From Torymus aiolomorphi (Eukaryota; Arthropoda; Insecta; Hymenoptera; Torymidae): a DNA stretch of 64,000 nucleotides. Under the pieces are notes generated by a model. It saw only the letters and a program-made list of their open reading frames with translations. It was not told the origin of the DNA and made no database searches. This document shows positions 34,534-44,752 of this stretch, piece after piece (the first letter of the stretch is position 1; each line of letters opens with the position of its first letter). The stretch lies in assembly GCA_036365515.1 (NCBI GenBank), contig CM070873.1, positions 172,113,104-172,177,103 of the forward strand, in the 5' to 3' direction. Made by a program: the position numbers and the translations under genes.

Positions 34534-35448
34534 ATGCAGGGAGTCCTCATAGCCTCACAAATTAAGTACGAAATGCCGGTATTAACGGCGGAAATTGGAG
34601 ACAAGCCAGCACGTTTCATAAAATCATTTCGGAATTATCTTAAAGTTATCAATGCAAACAACCATAATTTTAAATACGTGATTGGTCAAGCCTTACAAGG
34701 GCAGACTTTAGAATGGTGGGAATACATAGAACCATTAGTAAATGATGTTGAGCAATTTAAAACTCATTTTCTGGGTCGGTATTGGAATAGTACTTTGTAA
34801 TCTCGCGTTCGGAGGGAGTTAGAGTTTGGTTACTACCATAGAGATTTGGGGATGACGCGAAGTGAATACGTTTTGAATATATACAACGATGTCCGCATGT
34901 TAGATGATGTACCGAGAGTTAGTTCGATCGTAGGTCGATTTTCGAGACATTTCGATGAACACATACAGGCCGCGATATTAACGAGGGGTATACGGACAAT
35001 CGACGGTCTAATTGAATTGCTAGATACATCGGATCAGATTAGAGATTTAAACTCATCTCGGGCATGGCAGGGTACGAACAGTTTATCAAATATTCAATCA
35101 TTACCTCGATACCGAGGACAAAGAAATTCGTCAATCGACAGTACTTTTAAGCCAGGTGATCCACGAATGTCAACACCATGTCCATCTAGTAACAGTAACA
35201 GTAACATTAATTACAATCAGACTCCACCCCCATATCAAAACAACCTAAACGGACAAACACAGAACATAAATATTAACGGAAATTGGCGCGAACCGAACCA
35301 ACCATATCAACAAAATGACACACGTAATACTCAACAAATAAACAGAGGAGGTGGAACAAACACACGGCAGGGACATAACCCCCTGACTAATGTCAAATGT
35401 TTAAATCAAATTGACATTGACACTAACGAGTCGGAAAACGGGGAGTAG
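34534..35448 (+). pseudogene. Gypsy-like B Gag, with one internal stop
   Basis: One reading frame from about 34534 to a TAG at 35446, broken only by TAA at 34798. The first part has PVLTAEIGDKPARFIKSFR and GQTLEWWEYIEPLVNDVEQF, a retrotransposon Gag (capsid-like) domain. After the stop the domain continues in frame with RRELEFGYYHRDLGMTRSEY. The C-terminal third is low-complexity N, Q and P with no zinc knuckle. Without the TAA, Gag would be about 305 residues. It forms the particle shell in intact elements. Confidence 0.8.
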
Positions 35449-35986
35449 TTGTATCAGGAGCCTCGGATGTTGTATACTTACCCACCTGAGTTGGGAAATG
35501 AGCAATCACCTGATACAACTATAAACCATGAAGTCAATACAATACTCGCCAACATACGAGACCCTTTACTGCACAAATACACAGACGACGTAAAAGGAGA
35601 AAAAACTACAATATTAGGGTGCCGAGAGGTAGACCTAATGATTGAAAATTGTAAAGTTAGAGCTCTGATTGACACGGGGAATAAAATCACGTGTATTTCG
35701 AAGGACATATATAACAAGTATTTAAATACTTTTAAAGTAGGTTCCACTCTTCCGCTTGTAGGGGTACAGGCTATGGGTTTTACGGGTGCAAAAACAGTCA
35801 GACTCAAGAAAAAAATTAAGGGTACGGGTAACATTAGGAACAAGGATAGGGGAGTTAGATTTCCTAATAATACCGAAGTTGATACACGAATGTATTTTAG
35901 GAAGCGACGCGCATAAGAAATTAAAACTACATATTGATTTTGAAAATCAATTAATCTTGTTTAAGAATACATCCAATTCTAAATAA
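35449..35986 (+). pseudogene. Gypsy-like B aspartic protease remnant
   Basis: In the same frame as Gag, separated only by the TAG at 35446. It carries KVRALIDTGNKITCISKDIY (DTG catalytic triad intact). It then shifts frame at the A7 run near 35812, and the other frame continues with IGELDFLIIPKLIHECILGS and ends at 35986. Together the pieces span a normal retropepsin-like domain. In-frame placement after a single stop resembles Gag-Pol readthrough layouts, but the stop may also be simple decay. RT does not follow. Confidence 0.75.
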
Positions 35987-36001
35987 AGTTCTAATCTAAC
36001 A

Positions 36002-36727
36002 ATGGAAAATGAAACACATCGATTCACCCCAACTCGGTTAAGATTGGGGGCCAAATCTCCACATTTGCGTAAAAAATGGCCAGCACCTTTAAGCAGAAGA
36101 AAAATTCCGTTAGGTACCAAAAGCACATTAGCACAGCAAACAATTCGAAGGAAAAGGGAGGCTCGTACGAATAAAGAAAACGCTCTAGCACGCGGAACAC
36201 GGTGTAACATGGGAGATCTGGTCCTCGTAAAAGCGTTTAACTTACCTTGTACACCAGAGAACTTGTTCAGAGAACCTGAACTCTGCAAAGGGCCCTATTA
36301 TCTCATTGATAAGGAGGAGCTAAGTATCTTTGCCCATGCGGATTCTATCTCACATAAATCACCTAGGGTTTTCCACTACACTAATCTCACGCCTTATTAT
36401 AAGTATCTCCACCAAAGCCAAAAGACACCGAGTCAGGTAAAAGGTGGGGCAGCAGATCAGCCAGATCCAGGGATAAATGAAAGCACACGAGCAAAGGATG
36501 ATGGAGTGGGAGAGGGAAGACAAGCTGAGGACCCTTGCTCAAGGGAAAATATCAGAGCATGGCCTGGTGGCAAGGACCAGAGTGGTGGAATGGTCCCCAA
36601 AGAAGGGCAGCCGGGCAGCGAAACTTTTTATGGTGTTTTGTTGTTCGTTCTTCCAGGTCTTATAAAGAGATACAGTTTTCCCTTTCACTCTCGAGATTAT
36701 CTTCCTTTTTCTTTCCTTTTTTTATAG
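36002..36727 (+). pseudogene. Gypsy-like B integrase C-terminal remnant
   Basis: Residues about 70-145 contain CNMGDLVLVKAFNLPC, then LCKGPYYLIDKE and FHYTNLTPYYKYL, the SH3-like C-terminal domain found at the end of gypsy-type integrases. Upstream residues are basic and low-complexity. The RT, RNase H and integrase core (about 2.5-3 kb) that should precede it are absent, so the element suffered a large internal deletion between about 35986 and 36002. The open frame continues to 36727 but has no recognisable domain after about residue 160. Confidence 0.65.
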
Positions 36728-36762
36728 CACCGCAATCATCTAAGGGTAAACAGAATTCTTTT

Positions 36763-36779
36763 AAGAGGGGGAGAGGGGG
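36763..36779 (+). promoter_or_regulatory. Polypurine tract of gypsy-like B
   Basis: AAGAGGGGGAGAGGGGG, followed by CAAA and the LTR start TGTAACAGTC. This is the expected place for plus-strand priming. Confidence 0.8.
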
Positions 36780-36783
36780 CAAA

Positions 36784-36818
36784 TGTAACAGTCATAAACG
36801 CCTTACATTAAGTATATA
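36784..36818 (+). repeat. Gypsy-like B 3' LTR, first part
   Basis: TGTAACAGTCATAAACGCCT matches the 5' LTR start at 8072 with one difference. It stops at the TA target of the mariner-type element. Confidence 0.85.
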
Positions 36819-36893
36819 CCGGGTGTCCCATTTTAAAACCACCAGGCAAATATCTCGAAAACTAAGGGAGATGGAAAAAAACTTTTAATACAA

Positions 36894-37620
36894 AAGTTGT
36901 AGGGTTTAGAGGGGCCCAACTGATCGTGACCTTGGTTATGACCTTGAGGTCAATGATCAAGTTCATTTGAAGGTCAAATCGATTTTTTCAAATGGGAACC
37001 CCCACTTTTGACCTTGTAAATGGAAAGAGCGGAAAATTTTACGTTCAGATATGTCATTGAGTCAAGGTCATGGTCATGGTCATGTTTAAAATCAAAATCA
37101 ATAAACGCATCAAAACATTCCCATAATTAGGTATACGAGACAAATTGTTAAATACAAAAGTTGTAGGGTTCAGAGGGGCCCAACTGATCGTAACCTTGGT
37201 TATGACCTTGACGTCAATGATCAAGGTCATTTGAAGGTCAAATCGATTTTTTCAAATGGGAACCCCCACTTTTGACCTCGTAAATGGAAAGAGCGGAAAA
37301 TTTTATGTTTAGATATGTCATTGAGTCAAGGCCATGGTCATGGTTATGGTCATGTTTAAAATCAAAATCAATCAACGCATCCAAACATTGCCATAATTAC
37401 GAATACGAGTGTTAAATACAGAAGTTGTAGTGTTTGGAGGGGCCCAACTGATCGTGACCTTGACCATGAACTTGAGGTCAAGGATGATGTCGTCTGAAGG
37501 TTAAATCAATTTTGTTTAACGGCAGCCCTCACTTTTGACCTCGTAAATAGAGAAACCGAAAAATTCTGATATGACCTTGGGTCAAGGTCATGGTCAAAGT
37601 TATGGTCAGTTTCCGTGCAG
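36894..37620 (+). repeat. 264-bp tandem repeat in the left TIR of the mariner-type element
   Basis: AAGTTGTAG starts each unit at 36894, 37158 and 37422 (two exact 264-bp steps; the third copy is partial). Each unit includes GGGGCCCAACTGATCGT and clusters of GACCTT/AAGGTCA. The mirror array is at about 39150-39830. Confidence 0.9.
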
Positions 37621-37803
37621 TTAAGAGCAAAGTCGGAGATGATCCGATCACCTAAGGCAAGGTCGGAGATTACCCGGCCAGTTAAGGCAAGATCGGAGAT
37701 GACCCGGCCAGTTAAGGCAAGGTCGGAGATGACCCGGTCAGTTAAGGCAAGGTCGGAGATGACCCGGCCAGTTAAGGCAAGGTCGGGGATGATCAGGCCA
37801 GCT
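37620..37803 (+). repeat. 30-bp minisatellite inside the mariner-type element
   Basis: Six copies of a 30-bp unit near GTTAAGGCAAGGTCGGAGAT plus GACCCGGCCA. Because 30 is a multiple of 3, both strands stay open (75- and 108-residue frames); these are not supported as genes. Confidence 0.9.
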
Positions 37804-37871
37804 AAAAATTCATTCGAAAATTCCACGTTCATGTGTATTTAGTCATAGGATCCAAGTGTTTCGGTCACCAT

Positions 37872-38850
37872 TTACTGAAGAAGATGCTCAGAAGTTGCAC
37901 CATTTACTTGTTGACAATATTCTATTCTCCTTTTAAAGTTTCTAACAGTATTTAATAATACTTGACGTGGAATACTTAAGCAGATTTGTGTAATCCTTTG
38001 AATCATGTCATCTCTTGTAGTTGGCCTGTTGCGGTAGACTGTATTTTTTAGGAAGCCCCATAAATAAAAATCTGGAGATGTCAGATCTGGAGATCTTGGT
38101 GGCCATGCTACGGGACCTCCTCTGCCAATCCATCGACCGTTAAACCTTTCATTAAGAAAATCTCTGACAATTCTAGCATAATGTGGAGGAGCACCATCTT
38201 GTTGTAGCCACATTCTGGCCCTTGTATGGAGATCAACGTTTTCTAGAAAGAGTGGCAGCTCGTCTCTCAGCAACTGTAAATAAGTATGTTGAGTTACGTG
38301 ACCTTAAAAAAAAATAAGGTCCAATCAGACATCCGTTAATAATACCACACCATACCGTTACATTCCAGCGATGCTGATGATCAACTTCTCGCATCCAATG
38401 AGGATTAACAGGAGACCAGTAGTGGCAATTATGGCGATTCAAGATACCAGTACTCTGAAATGTAGCCTCGTCGCTAAAAAGAACATTGTTAAAGAAATTT
38501 TCATCATCAGTAATTTGTTGTGTTGCCCATTGGCAAAATGTTATTCTCCGTCGATAATCTTCCACAGTTAAAGCTTGATTTAGAGTATTGTGGTAAGGAT
38601 GGTAACGCGCATATCGTAAATATCTACTGGCCGCAGATCTTGGAATACCCATTGTTAACTCGATTTCGCGTAAACTGACATGAACATTTAAATGTATCAT
38701 GGCTAGAACAGCAAGAAAGCGAGGATTATTTTCATAATCGTGTTTATTCAGTGTCCTCCTTCTTCGAACGAAGTTTCCTTGTCGACCGCACAGTTCAATG
38801 TCACGTATTACCGTATGATCAGGATGTTGTCATTAGCAGAATAGTCAGGC
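37872..38850 (-). pseudogene. DD41D mariner-type transposase, frameshifted
   Basis: The minus-strand frame from about 38850 reads RDIELCGRQGNFVRRRR, then a helix-turn-helix-like segment SLREIELTMGIPRSAASRYL, then NVLFSDEATF (first catalytic Asp) and WNVTVWCGIINGCLIGPYF. At an A9/T9 run near 38307 the frame shifts to 37872-38273, with RMWLQQDGAPPHYA (second Asp) and WPPRSPDLTSPDFYLWG. I count 41 residues between the second Asp and the Asp of SPDF, that is DD41D. A TGA and apparent deletion near 38840 separate it from a possible start MPDYSAND. It would catalyse cut-and-paste at TA sites if intact. Confidence 0.85.
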
Positions 38851-39149
38851 ATTCTTTTTTAGTTGTAAATGCAATTAATTATCAAAACACACCACAAAAG
38901 AAATAATATGTTATTATACTATACAATATTTTAAAACGAAAAAGTTTAATTTTCTGTGCCAATATAAGTGTGCTCAATTTGAAAACAATTTGATGTAAAC
39001 AGTAATAATTATTGACTATTACTGATCAATGCTGAATACTACCGGTCACTATTGGATACAGGTGGTCATCACTTATTAACTTTTGTTATTATTTGATATA
39101 AGTGGTTAACCCTGGTAAATATTGATAATAGTAAAAATAGTAGAATTTT
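38851..39149. other. AT-rich 5' flank of the mariner-type transposase
   Basis: Between the transposase start and the right TIR. Contains short repeated phrases around GGTCACTATTGGATA / GGTGGTCATCACTTATT, and no gene. Confidence 0.45.
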
Positions 39150-39885
39150 CCGCTCTTTCCATTTACGAGGTCAAAAATAGGGGTACCCATTTGAAAAAAT
39201 CGATTTGACCTTCAAATGACCTTGATCATTCACCTCAAGGTCATAACCAAGGTCACGATCAGTTGGGCCGCTCCAAACCCTACAACTTCTGTATTTAACA
39301 CGCGTATGCGTAATTATGGGAATGTTTGGATGCGTTGATTGATTTTGATTTTAAACATGACCATAACCATGACCATGGCCTTGACTCAAGGACATATCTG
39401 AACGTAAAATTTTCCGCTCTTTCCATTTACGAGGTCAAAAATGGGGGTTCCCATTTGAAAAAATCGATTTGACCTTCAAATGACCTTGATCATTGACCAC
39501 AAGGTCATAACCAAGGTTACGATCAGTTGGGCCCCTCTGAACCCTACAACTTTTGTATTTAACAATTTGTCTCGTATGCCTAATTATGGGAATGTTTTGA
39601 TGCGTTGATTGATTTTGATTTTAAACATGACCATGACCTTGACTCAAGGACATATCTGAACGTAAAATTTTTCGCTCTTTCCATTTACGAGGTCAAAAGT
39701 GGGGGTTCCCATTTGAAAAAATCGATTTGACCTTCAAATGACCTTGATCATTGACCTCAAGGTCATAGCCAAGGTCACGATCAGTTGGGCCCTTCTGAAC
39801 CCTACAACTTTTGTATTAAAAGTTTTTTTCCATCTCCCTTAGTTTTCGAGATATTTGCCTGGTGGTTTTAAAATGGGACACCCGA
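39150..39885 (-). repeat. Right TIR of the mariner-type element with 264-bp-type units
   Basis: Mirror of 36819 to about 37490. TTCCATTTACGAGGTCAAAA recurs near 39157, 39420 and 39679. It ends at the tip GGGACACCCGA. Confidence 0.85.
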
Positions 39886-40455
39886 TATATACGTGTATAT
39901 ATAAGTGTGTATCATGACTTATTATCACAAACATAAGGAATTCTGTTTATAGACAGAAGTCTCTCGCGGTGACTCACATTGTCAAAAGTGGTACTCAACC
40001 CGCCATCTGGGTGATAGAGTAATAACTCAATCCATAAGTGCCTAGGTGAGTGTATTCGCACTAATGGTCACGGCGGGAGATTTGAATTACAAATCATTTT
40101 TGTTTATTAACAATTATATATGACACGCATAATTAACGAGAAATACTCAATGAAATAACGTACAAGCTACACTTCCATAATATGCTCAGCAGGACCCAAT
40201 ATCAATATAATCATTATTAACCAATTTTGAATCTCACGCCATACAATTACAGGTGGCAGATAAGTACAACAAGAAGTATGTAACTAGATAGTTACATGCC
40301 AGCCCACGTGTTATCTGATGCAATCAGACAAGGATAGCACGATGGGGAATAGCATGGGTGCGAGTGAGACAGATTGTCTAATGATTTTATTTAACTCATC
40401 CTAGTAAATATACCACATAAAAATGTAAATGAAAGTTATATTCACATAAATATAT
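39886..40455 (+). repeat. Gypsy-like B 3' LTR, second part, truncated
   Basis: Continues the LTR after the mariner-type element and contains the empty target GCACTAATGGTCACGG of the giant element. It diverges from the 5' LTR after AGTTATATTCACATAAAT (about 40455 against 32930). The remaining about 1.3 kb of LTR is missing. Confidence 0.85.
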
Positions 40456-41090
40456 GAAACGCTAGTAATGCAGACCCTTTCCGGAATTGAAATAGACTTA
40501 TACAGACAGAGACCGACTTATGCAGACGTCAGTATAAATAGAAAGATTATTTCTTTATTCACGCAAGACTTGTGCAGACACTTGTATAAACGGTATTTTA
40601 CACCCTCACACTATCGAAACACATATTTCTGCGCTTGGAAAGAGTTTTCTCATTAATTAATGCGGTATCTATGGCCTTTACTTATTGGCATCATAAGTGA
40701 AACAGAAAATTGTTTTTTTTATTTTTGGGCAAAGGGCAACAAGTTGGCGAAGTTTATGCACAGTAGGGGAATTATTGCTTTCATAATAAGGGAAAATAAA
40801 TTATATTCCTGAAAATAAAAATTTGAGAATAATTTAAGCATCTGCGTAGTAGCTGAAAACAGTTATTTGATTTTCGAAACATAGACAAGCAACGCACATA
40901 CGACACACGTAAACTTGGTTTGTTTACGTTGCAGTGAGACAGTCCTATGCGCGAAAGACGTTCTCATCTACAGACATTATATGTAGTTACCAAGTAGAAT
41001 CATTTGAGATATTATATTATCACGCTTAAATACAAAATTTGAAATTATATTTTTGCTTATCGGATAGTCTGATTATTCGATCAAGAAATT
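40456..41090. other. No recognisable feature
   Basis: AT-rich spacer between the truncated LTR and the satellite array. A 62-residue open frame at 40468-40656 has no recognisable domain. The phrase CTTATGCAGACGTCAG and similar short repeats occur near 40490-40580. Confidence 0.45.
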
Positions 41091-42630
41091 CGATCCGGAA
41101 CCTCTCGCTTGGAGGGTGCAAAGGGACTAAAATAGCGGAAAATACACGAAAAATACAGAGAAAAAATCATCTCTCGTGAGTTTATTAATTTAAGACAAAT
41201 TTTATGGCTGATATTTCTTCCAGATATTGCCATAGTCTTGTAAAAAAATTAGCAATAAGTAATTCGATCCGGAACCTCTCGCTTGGGGGGTGCAGAGGGA
41301 CTAAAATAGCGGAAAATACACGAAAAATACCGAGAAAAAATCGTTTCTCGTGAGTTTATTAATTTAAGACAAATTTTATCACTAAAATTACTTCAAGATG
41401 TTGCCATAGCTTTGGAAGAAAATTGCCGATATGAAAATCGATCCGGAACCTTTCGCTTGAGGGGTGCAAAGGAGCTAAAATCGCTTAAACTACACGAAAA
41501 CTACCGTAAAAAAATCATCTCTCGTGAGTTAATTAATTTAAGACAAATTTTATGGCTGATATTTCTTCCAGATGTTGCCATAGCCTTGTAAAAAAATTGG
41601 CGATAAGAAATTCGATCCGAAACCTCTCGCTTGGGAGGTGCAAAGGGACTAAAATAGCGGAAAATACACGAAAAATACCGAGAAAAAATCGTTATACGTG
41701 AGTTTATTAATTTAAGACAAATTTTATGGCTGAAATTACTTAAAAATGTTACCATAGCTTTGTAAAAAATTGCCGATATGAAAACCGACCCGGAACATTT
41801 CGCTTGGGGGATGCAAAGGGGCTAAAATAGCGAAAACTACACGGAAAATACCGTGAAAAAATTATTTCTCGTGAGCTCATTAATTTAAGACAAATCTTAT
41901 GGCTGATATTTCTTCGAGATCTTGCCATAGCCTTATAAAAAAATTGGCGATTTGAAATTCTATCCGGAACCTTTCACTTGGGGGGGTGCAATGGGGCTAA
42001 AATAGCGGAAAATACACGAAAAATACCGAGAAAAAATCATCACTCGTGAGTTTATGAATTTAAGACACATTTTATGGCTGATATTTCTTCCAGATCTTGC
42101 CATAGCCTTATAAAAAAATTGGCGATTTGATATTCGATCCGGATCCTTTCACTTGGGCGGTGCTAAAGGGCTAAAAGAGAGGAGAATACCCGAAAAATAC
42201 AGAGAAAAAATCGATTCTCGTGAGTTTATTAATTTAAGACAAATTGTATGGCTGATATTTCTTCCAGATGTTGCCATAGCCTTGTAAAAAAATTGGGGGC
42301 TTGAAAATCGATCTGGAACCTATGGTTTGGGAGATGGAAATGGGCTAAAATAATAAAAAATACACGGAAGAGACTGAAAGAAATCAGCTCTGGGGAGTTT
42401 ACTAATTCGAGACAAATTTAATGGCTGAAAATAATTTATTGTGTTGTATGAACTTGTAAAAAAATTGGGGACATGGAAATTGATTCAGATTCTTTCGTTT
42501 GGGGGGGGGGGGGGGTGCAATGGAGCTAAAATAGCAAAAAATACACAAAAAATACCGAAAAAGTCAGTTCTCGAGAGTTTATTAACTTGAGACAAATTTT
42601 ATGAATGGAAATAATTCATTATGTTGCTAT
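41091..42630 (-). repeat. 174-bp satellite array, reverse orientation
   Basis: CGATCCGGAA and close variants start units at 41091, 41265, 41439, 41613, 41786, 41960, 42135, 42309 and about 42481, spacings 173-175. Units grow more divergent toward 42630. It is the reverse complement of the unit in 49560-56640. A run of G near 42507 is expanded in the last unit. Confidence 0.95.
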
Positions 42631-42639
42631 GAAAATTTT

Positions 42640-42672
42640 ACGATTACAAAGCTTCCTCTAGGAGGAAGCAAT
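42640..42672. other. Hairpin closing the reverse satellite array
   Basis: GATTACAAAGCTTCCTCTAG followed by GAGGAAGCAA forms a stem GCTTCCTC/GAGGAAGC. It resembles the hairpin at 20711-20740, which has the same ACAAA lead. It may be the terminal hairpin of a Helentron-like element to which the array belongs. Confidence 0.5.
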
Positions 42673-43202
42673 TTGTTGTTTAGAAATTTAACTGTATTCA
42701 GAACAGTATTCATCGTCCTTCATTGTTAACTACAGATAAACTTTTAATATTTGTTTTGTCGTACAAAACCAAATTTCAAGTGATTAATACTATTTATACT
42801 TATATTTTTAGTTTAAGTATTTCATTATTCCAAACTTTGCGGGTTTTATTTGGCTCAATCAGTCAAGACCGTATGCGAGAAACGGTCACCGTCACCGTCG
42901 ACCATCGTGGGCTCCTTTTAAACGGACTTGGGCAATCGGAATGATTTTATTTCATCATTCTTTTAAGAGAGGAATATATTCGTAATAATAGACCAATATA
43001 ATATATAATAAATAATATAATATATATATATATATATAATAAAAATATATAAAATATATTGGAGAAAAATGATTTTTTACTTTAGTATGCCAAAACTTAT
43101 TCCATCGCCATAATACTTTATTTGTAAGAAATTAAGTGACAAACAAAAATGGTTTTGGTTTTTGTATTTTTTCATACTTCCATACATCTTCGAAAATATT
43201 CT
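42673..43202. other. AT-rich spacer with TA microsatellite
   Basis: No supported gene. An AT dinucleotide run lies at about 43012-43040. A 73-residue frame at 42723-42944 has no recognisable domain. Confidence 0.5.
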
Positions 43203-43550
43203 TCAGAAAACTCTAAAGAAAATTAGTTTTTGATATACGTGTCTGTAATATTCGATTTTACCAACTCTTTTGCCGACGTAAAATACGATTTCACGTACCC
43301 GATTTTCGCGTACATGCAATCGCGTGTGTACGTTCGCAAACGAGTCCGTAAAATCGAATGACGGGCAAGCATATCCAAATAGCACATTGTGCAACAAACG
43401 AAGAAAATGAGCTGAAATCTCCTCATCTGAGTTTGAAATAGCTCTTCTTTCCGTCCTAAGTACACACCTTTTTTTTAACGAACCCATGAAAGGTCCTTTT
43501 TGTATGCATAAAAGTTGTGTAGGCACAGGGGAGCGCGCATTCCGAGTCAT
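43203..43550 (-). CDS. Unrecognised 115-residue open frame
   Basis: The longest open frame in the inter-array spacer outside GC-rich DNA. It is mixed in composition, with a mildly acidic patch (ISNSDEEISAHFLRLL) and a basic region (HVRENRVREIVFYVGKRVGK). No signal peptide, membrane segment or motif is recognised, and there is no homologous copy elsewhere in the window. It could be a decayed gene fragment or chance. An overlapping 80-residue frame lies in another phase. Confidence 0.2.
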   Translation of the reverse strand: MTRNARSPVPTQLLCIQKGPFMGSLKKRCVLRTERRAISNSDEEISAHFLRLLHNVLFGYACPSFDFTDSFANVHTRLHVRENRVREIVFYVGKRVGKIEYYRHVYQKLIFFRVF

Positions 43551-44247
43551 CTGCTATGCAGTTACAAATCATTGCATTTTCTGTTTTTATTTGCATAGCT
43601 TATCCTCCTTAATATAAATTGAGCGATCGATATTCCGTCGGTTTTCGAGCGTTTCTGCGAGGAATTGCGAAATCTCGAATCGATCTAGAAACTCGAAAGA
43701 AACCGGGAAACAGCGAAGAAAGGGCGCTTGTAGCTCGCCAAATTAACGCTAGTTACAAATAAATGCGTCTTTTTTACATTTATTTTAAATCAAAATGTAA
43801 TTTCTTTCAATTGTTTGTATAAGAGGTAATAATTATTGTTATTTTACAATTGAAACTTTAAAAATTATCTTATGTCAGTCTAAACAAGCCAAAAAGTATA
43901 AAATACATAAATTTTACACTAAGAGAACAATTTTACAAAATTACGTTGTAGGTAGCGGGGAAAAAATCTGTTTTCCCGCTAAACTTTGAAAAAATGGATT
44001 TTATTTCCATCTCAACAAATATGGCCATTTTTTTCCCTGAAAAGTGGGACAAGAGTTAGATTTGTTTCCTTCTTTCAACAAATTTAACGTTTGCGGGAAA
44101 TATGACGATATTTCCCGCAAAAAGAGGGAGCTGTGGTATTATTTCCCTCTTTTTGCCGGCCCCCGCCCATGTTTACAAACACTCCCCATATTTCCGTCGG
44201 TCTCACTTTCCAAATAAAAAAGTGGCCACAGTTGAGATGGGAATAAA
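43551..44247. other. Spacer with TTTCCCGC/GCGGGAAA repeats
   Basis: No gene. From about 43955 to 44160 several short inverted phrases (TTTCCCGC, GCGGGAAA, TTTCCCTC) recur about 30-60 bp apart, suggesting a degraded foldback element. Limits cannot be set. Confidence 0.35.
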
Positions 44248-44385
44248 GTACTATATGTAACTCGGAAGAAAAGTCGATGATTCCCTCGGTTGATCACTGC
44301 TGTCGCTTCGCTCGCTCGGGCAGTGAACCCACCCGCGGGAATCAAGAACGACTTTTCTCCCTTGTTACATAATGTACTATTTTTC
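44248..44385. mobile_element. Hairpin element with CTTCGCTCGCTCGG core
   Basis: Begins AGTACTATATGTAACTCGG and ends CCCTTGTTACATAATGTACT. Inner mirrored phrases are AGAAAAGTCGATGATTCCC and GGGAATCAAGAACGACTTTTCT. The core TGTCGCTTCGCTCGCTCGGG matches the GAGCGAAGCGAG core of the other small hairpin elements. Confidence 0.65.
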
Positions 44386-44618
44386 TTCTTTTTCCAACTT
44401 ACGCTCGGAATGCGCGATTTTCTATGAGACTTTTAGTTGTGAAACAAGGCATGTTTCAAGCAACTGTAAAAAAAATAGTACTATTTTGGCGCGAACAAGT
44501 ATAAGACCATGATACTATGTAAAGTAACACCAATCCTTCTGTTAGGGGCGCCTAATGTAATTTTTTTTCTCATTTAATTAAAGTTTAGAAAATATAGTTT
44601 CTTCTTATACTTAATAGT
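44386..44618. other. No recognisable feature
   Basis: Spacer between two hairpin elements; nothing recognised. Confidence 0.4.
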
Positions 44619-44752
44619 ATATTTCGATACAAGTGCGAAAGTGTTGATTCTAGCACGAGTGTGTGGTTTGTCGCCCGAGAGAAGCGAGGGTGACAAGCAC
44701 ACGAGTGTAGAACAATCTTTGGCACGTGTATCGTACAATATATCTATGCAGG
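44619..44752. mobile_element. Hairpin element with GCCCGAGAGAAGCGAGGG core
   Basis: Begins AGTATATTTCGATACAAGTG and ends GGCACGTGTATCGTACAATAT. Inner mirrored phrases are GATTCTAGCACGAGTGTGTG and CACACGAGTGTAGAACAATC. Same design as 13565, 26649 and 44248. Confidence 0.65.

Larger units (their letters stand above)
36819..39885 (-). mobile_element. DD41D mariner-type transposon with repeat-bearing TIRs
   Basis: Tips CCGGGTGTCCCATTTTAAAA and its mirror, flanked by TA at 36817-36818 and 39886-39887. The TIRs are about 650-700 bp because they contain tandem 264-bp units, which is far longer than the roughly 30-bp TIRs of classic mariners. The transposase is on the minus strand and broken. Total 3067 bp. 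Confidence 0.85.
8072..40455 (+). mobile_element. Gypsy-like B: LTR retrotransposon, both LTRs interrupted
   Basis: The 5' LTR starts TGTAAC at 8072 and ends ACA at 34237; minus the giant insertion it is about 1.9 kb. It is followed by a primer-binding-site-like TGGCATCCGTGG. The internal region (34238-36783) has Gag, protease and integrase C-terminal remnants, but RT, RNase H and the integrase core are missing. A polypurine tract abuts the 3' LTR start TGTAAC at 36784. The 3' LTR is interrupted by a mariner-type element and stops matching the 5' LTR at about 40455, before its TATA region. It is therefore a non-autonomous, internally deleted copy. Confidence 0.85.

Noticed and set aside
36477..36888. 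Extra frames downstream of the gypsy-like B integrase remnant
   Set aside because: They overlap the polypurine tract, LTR start and mariner tip, so cannot be an independent gene.
37506..37842. Repetitive frames (ISDLALTGRV and ARSEMTRPVK repeats)
   Set aside because: Direct products of the 30-bp minisatellite, open on both strands.
43019..43060. AT microsatellite as an origin or regulatory site
   Set aside because: Simple repeat in AT-rich DNA; nothing beyond composition supports a function.
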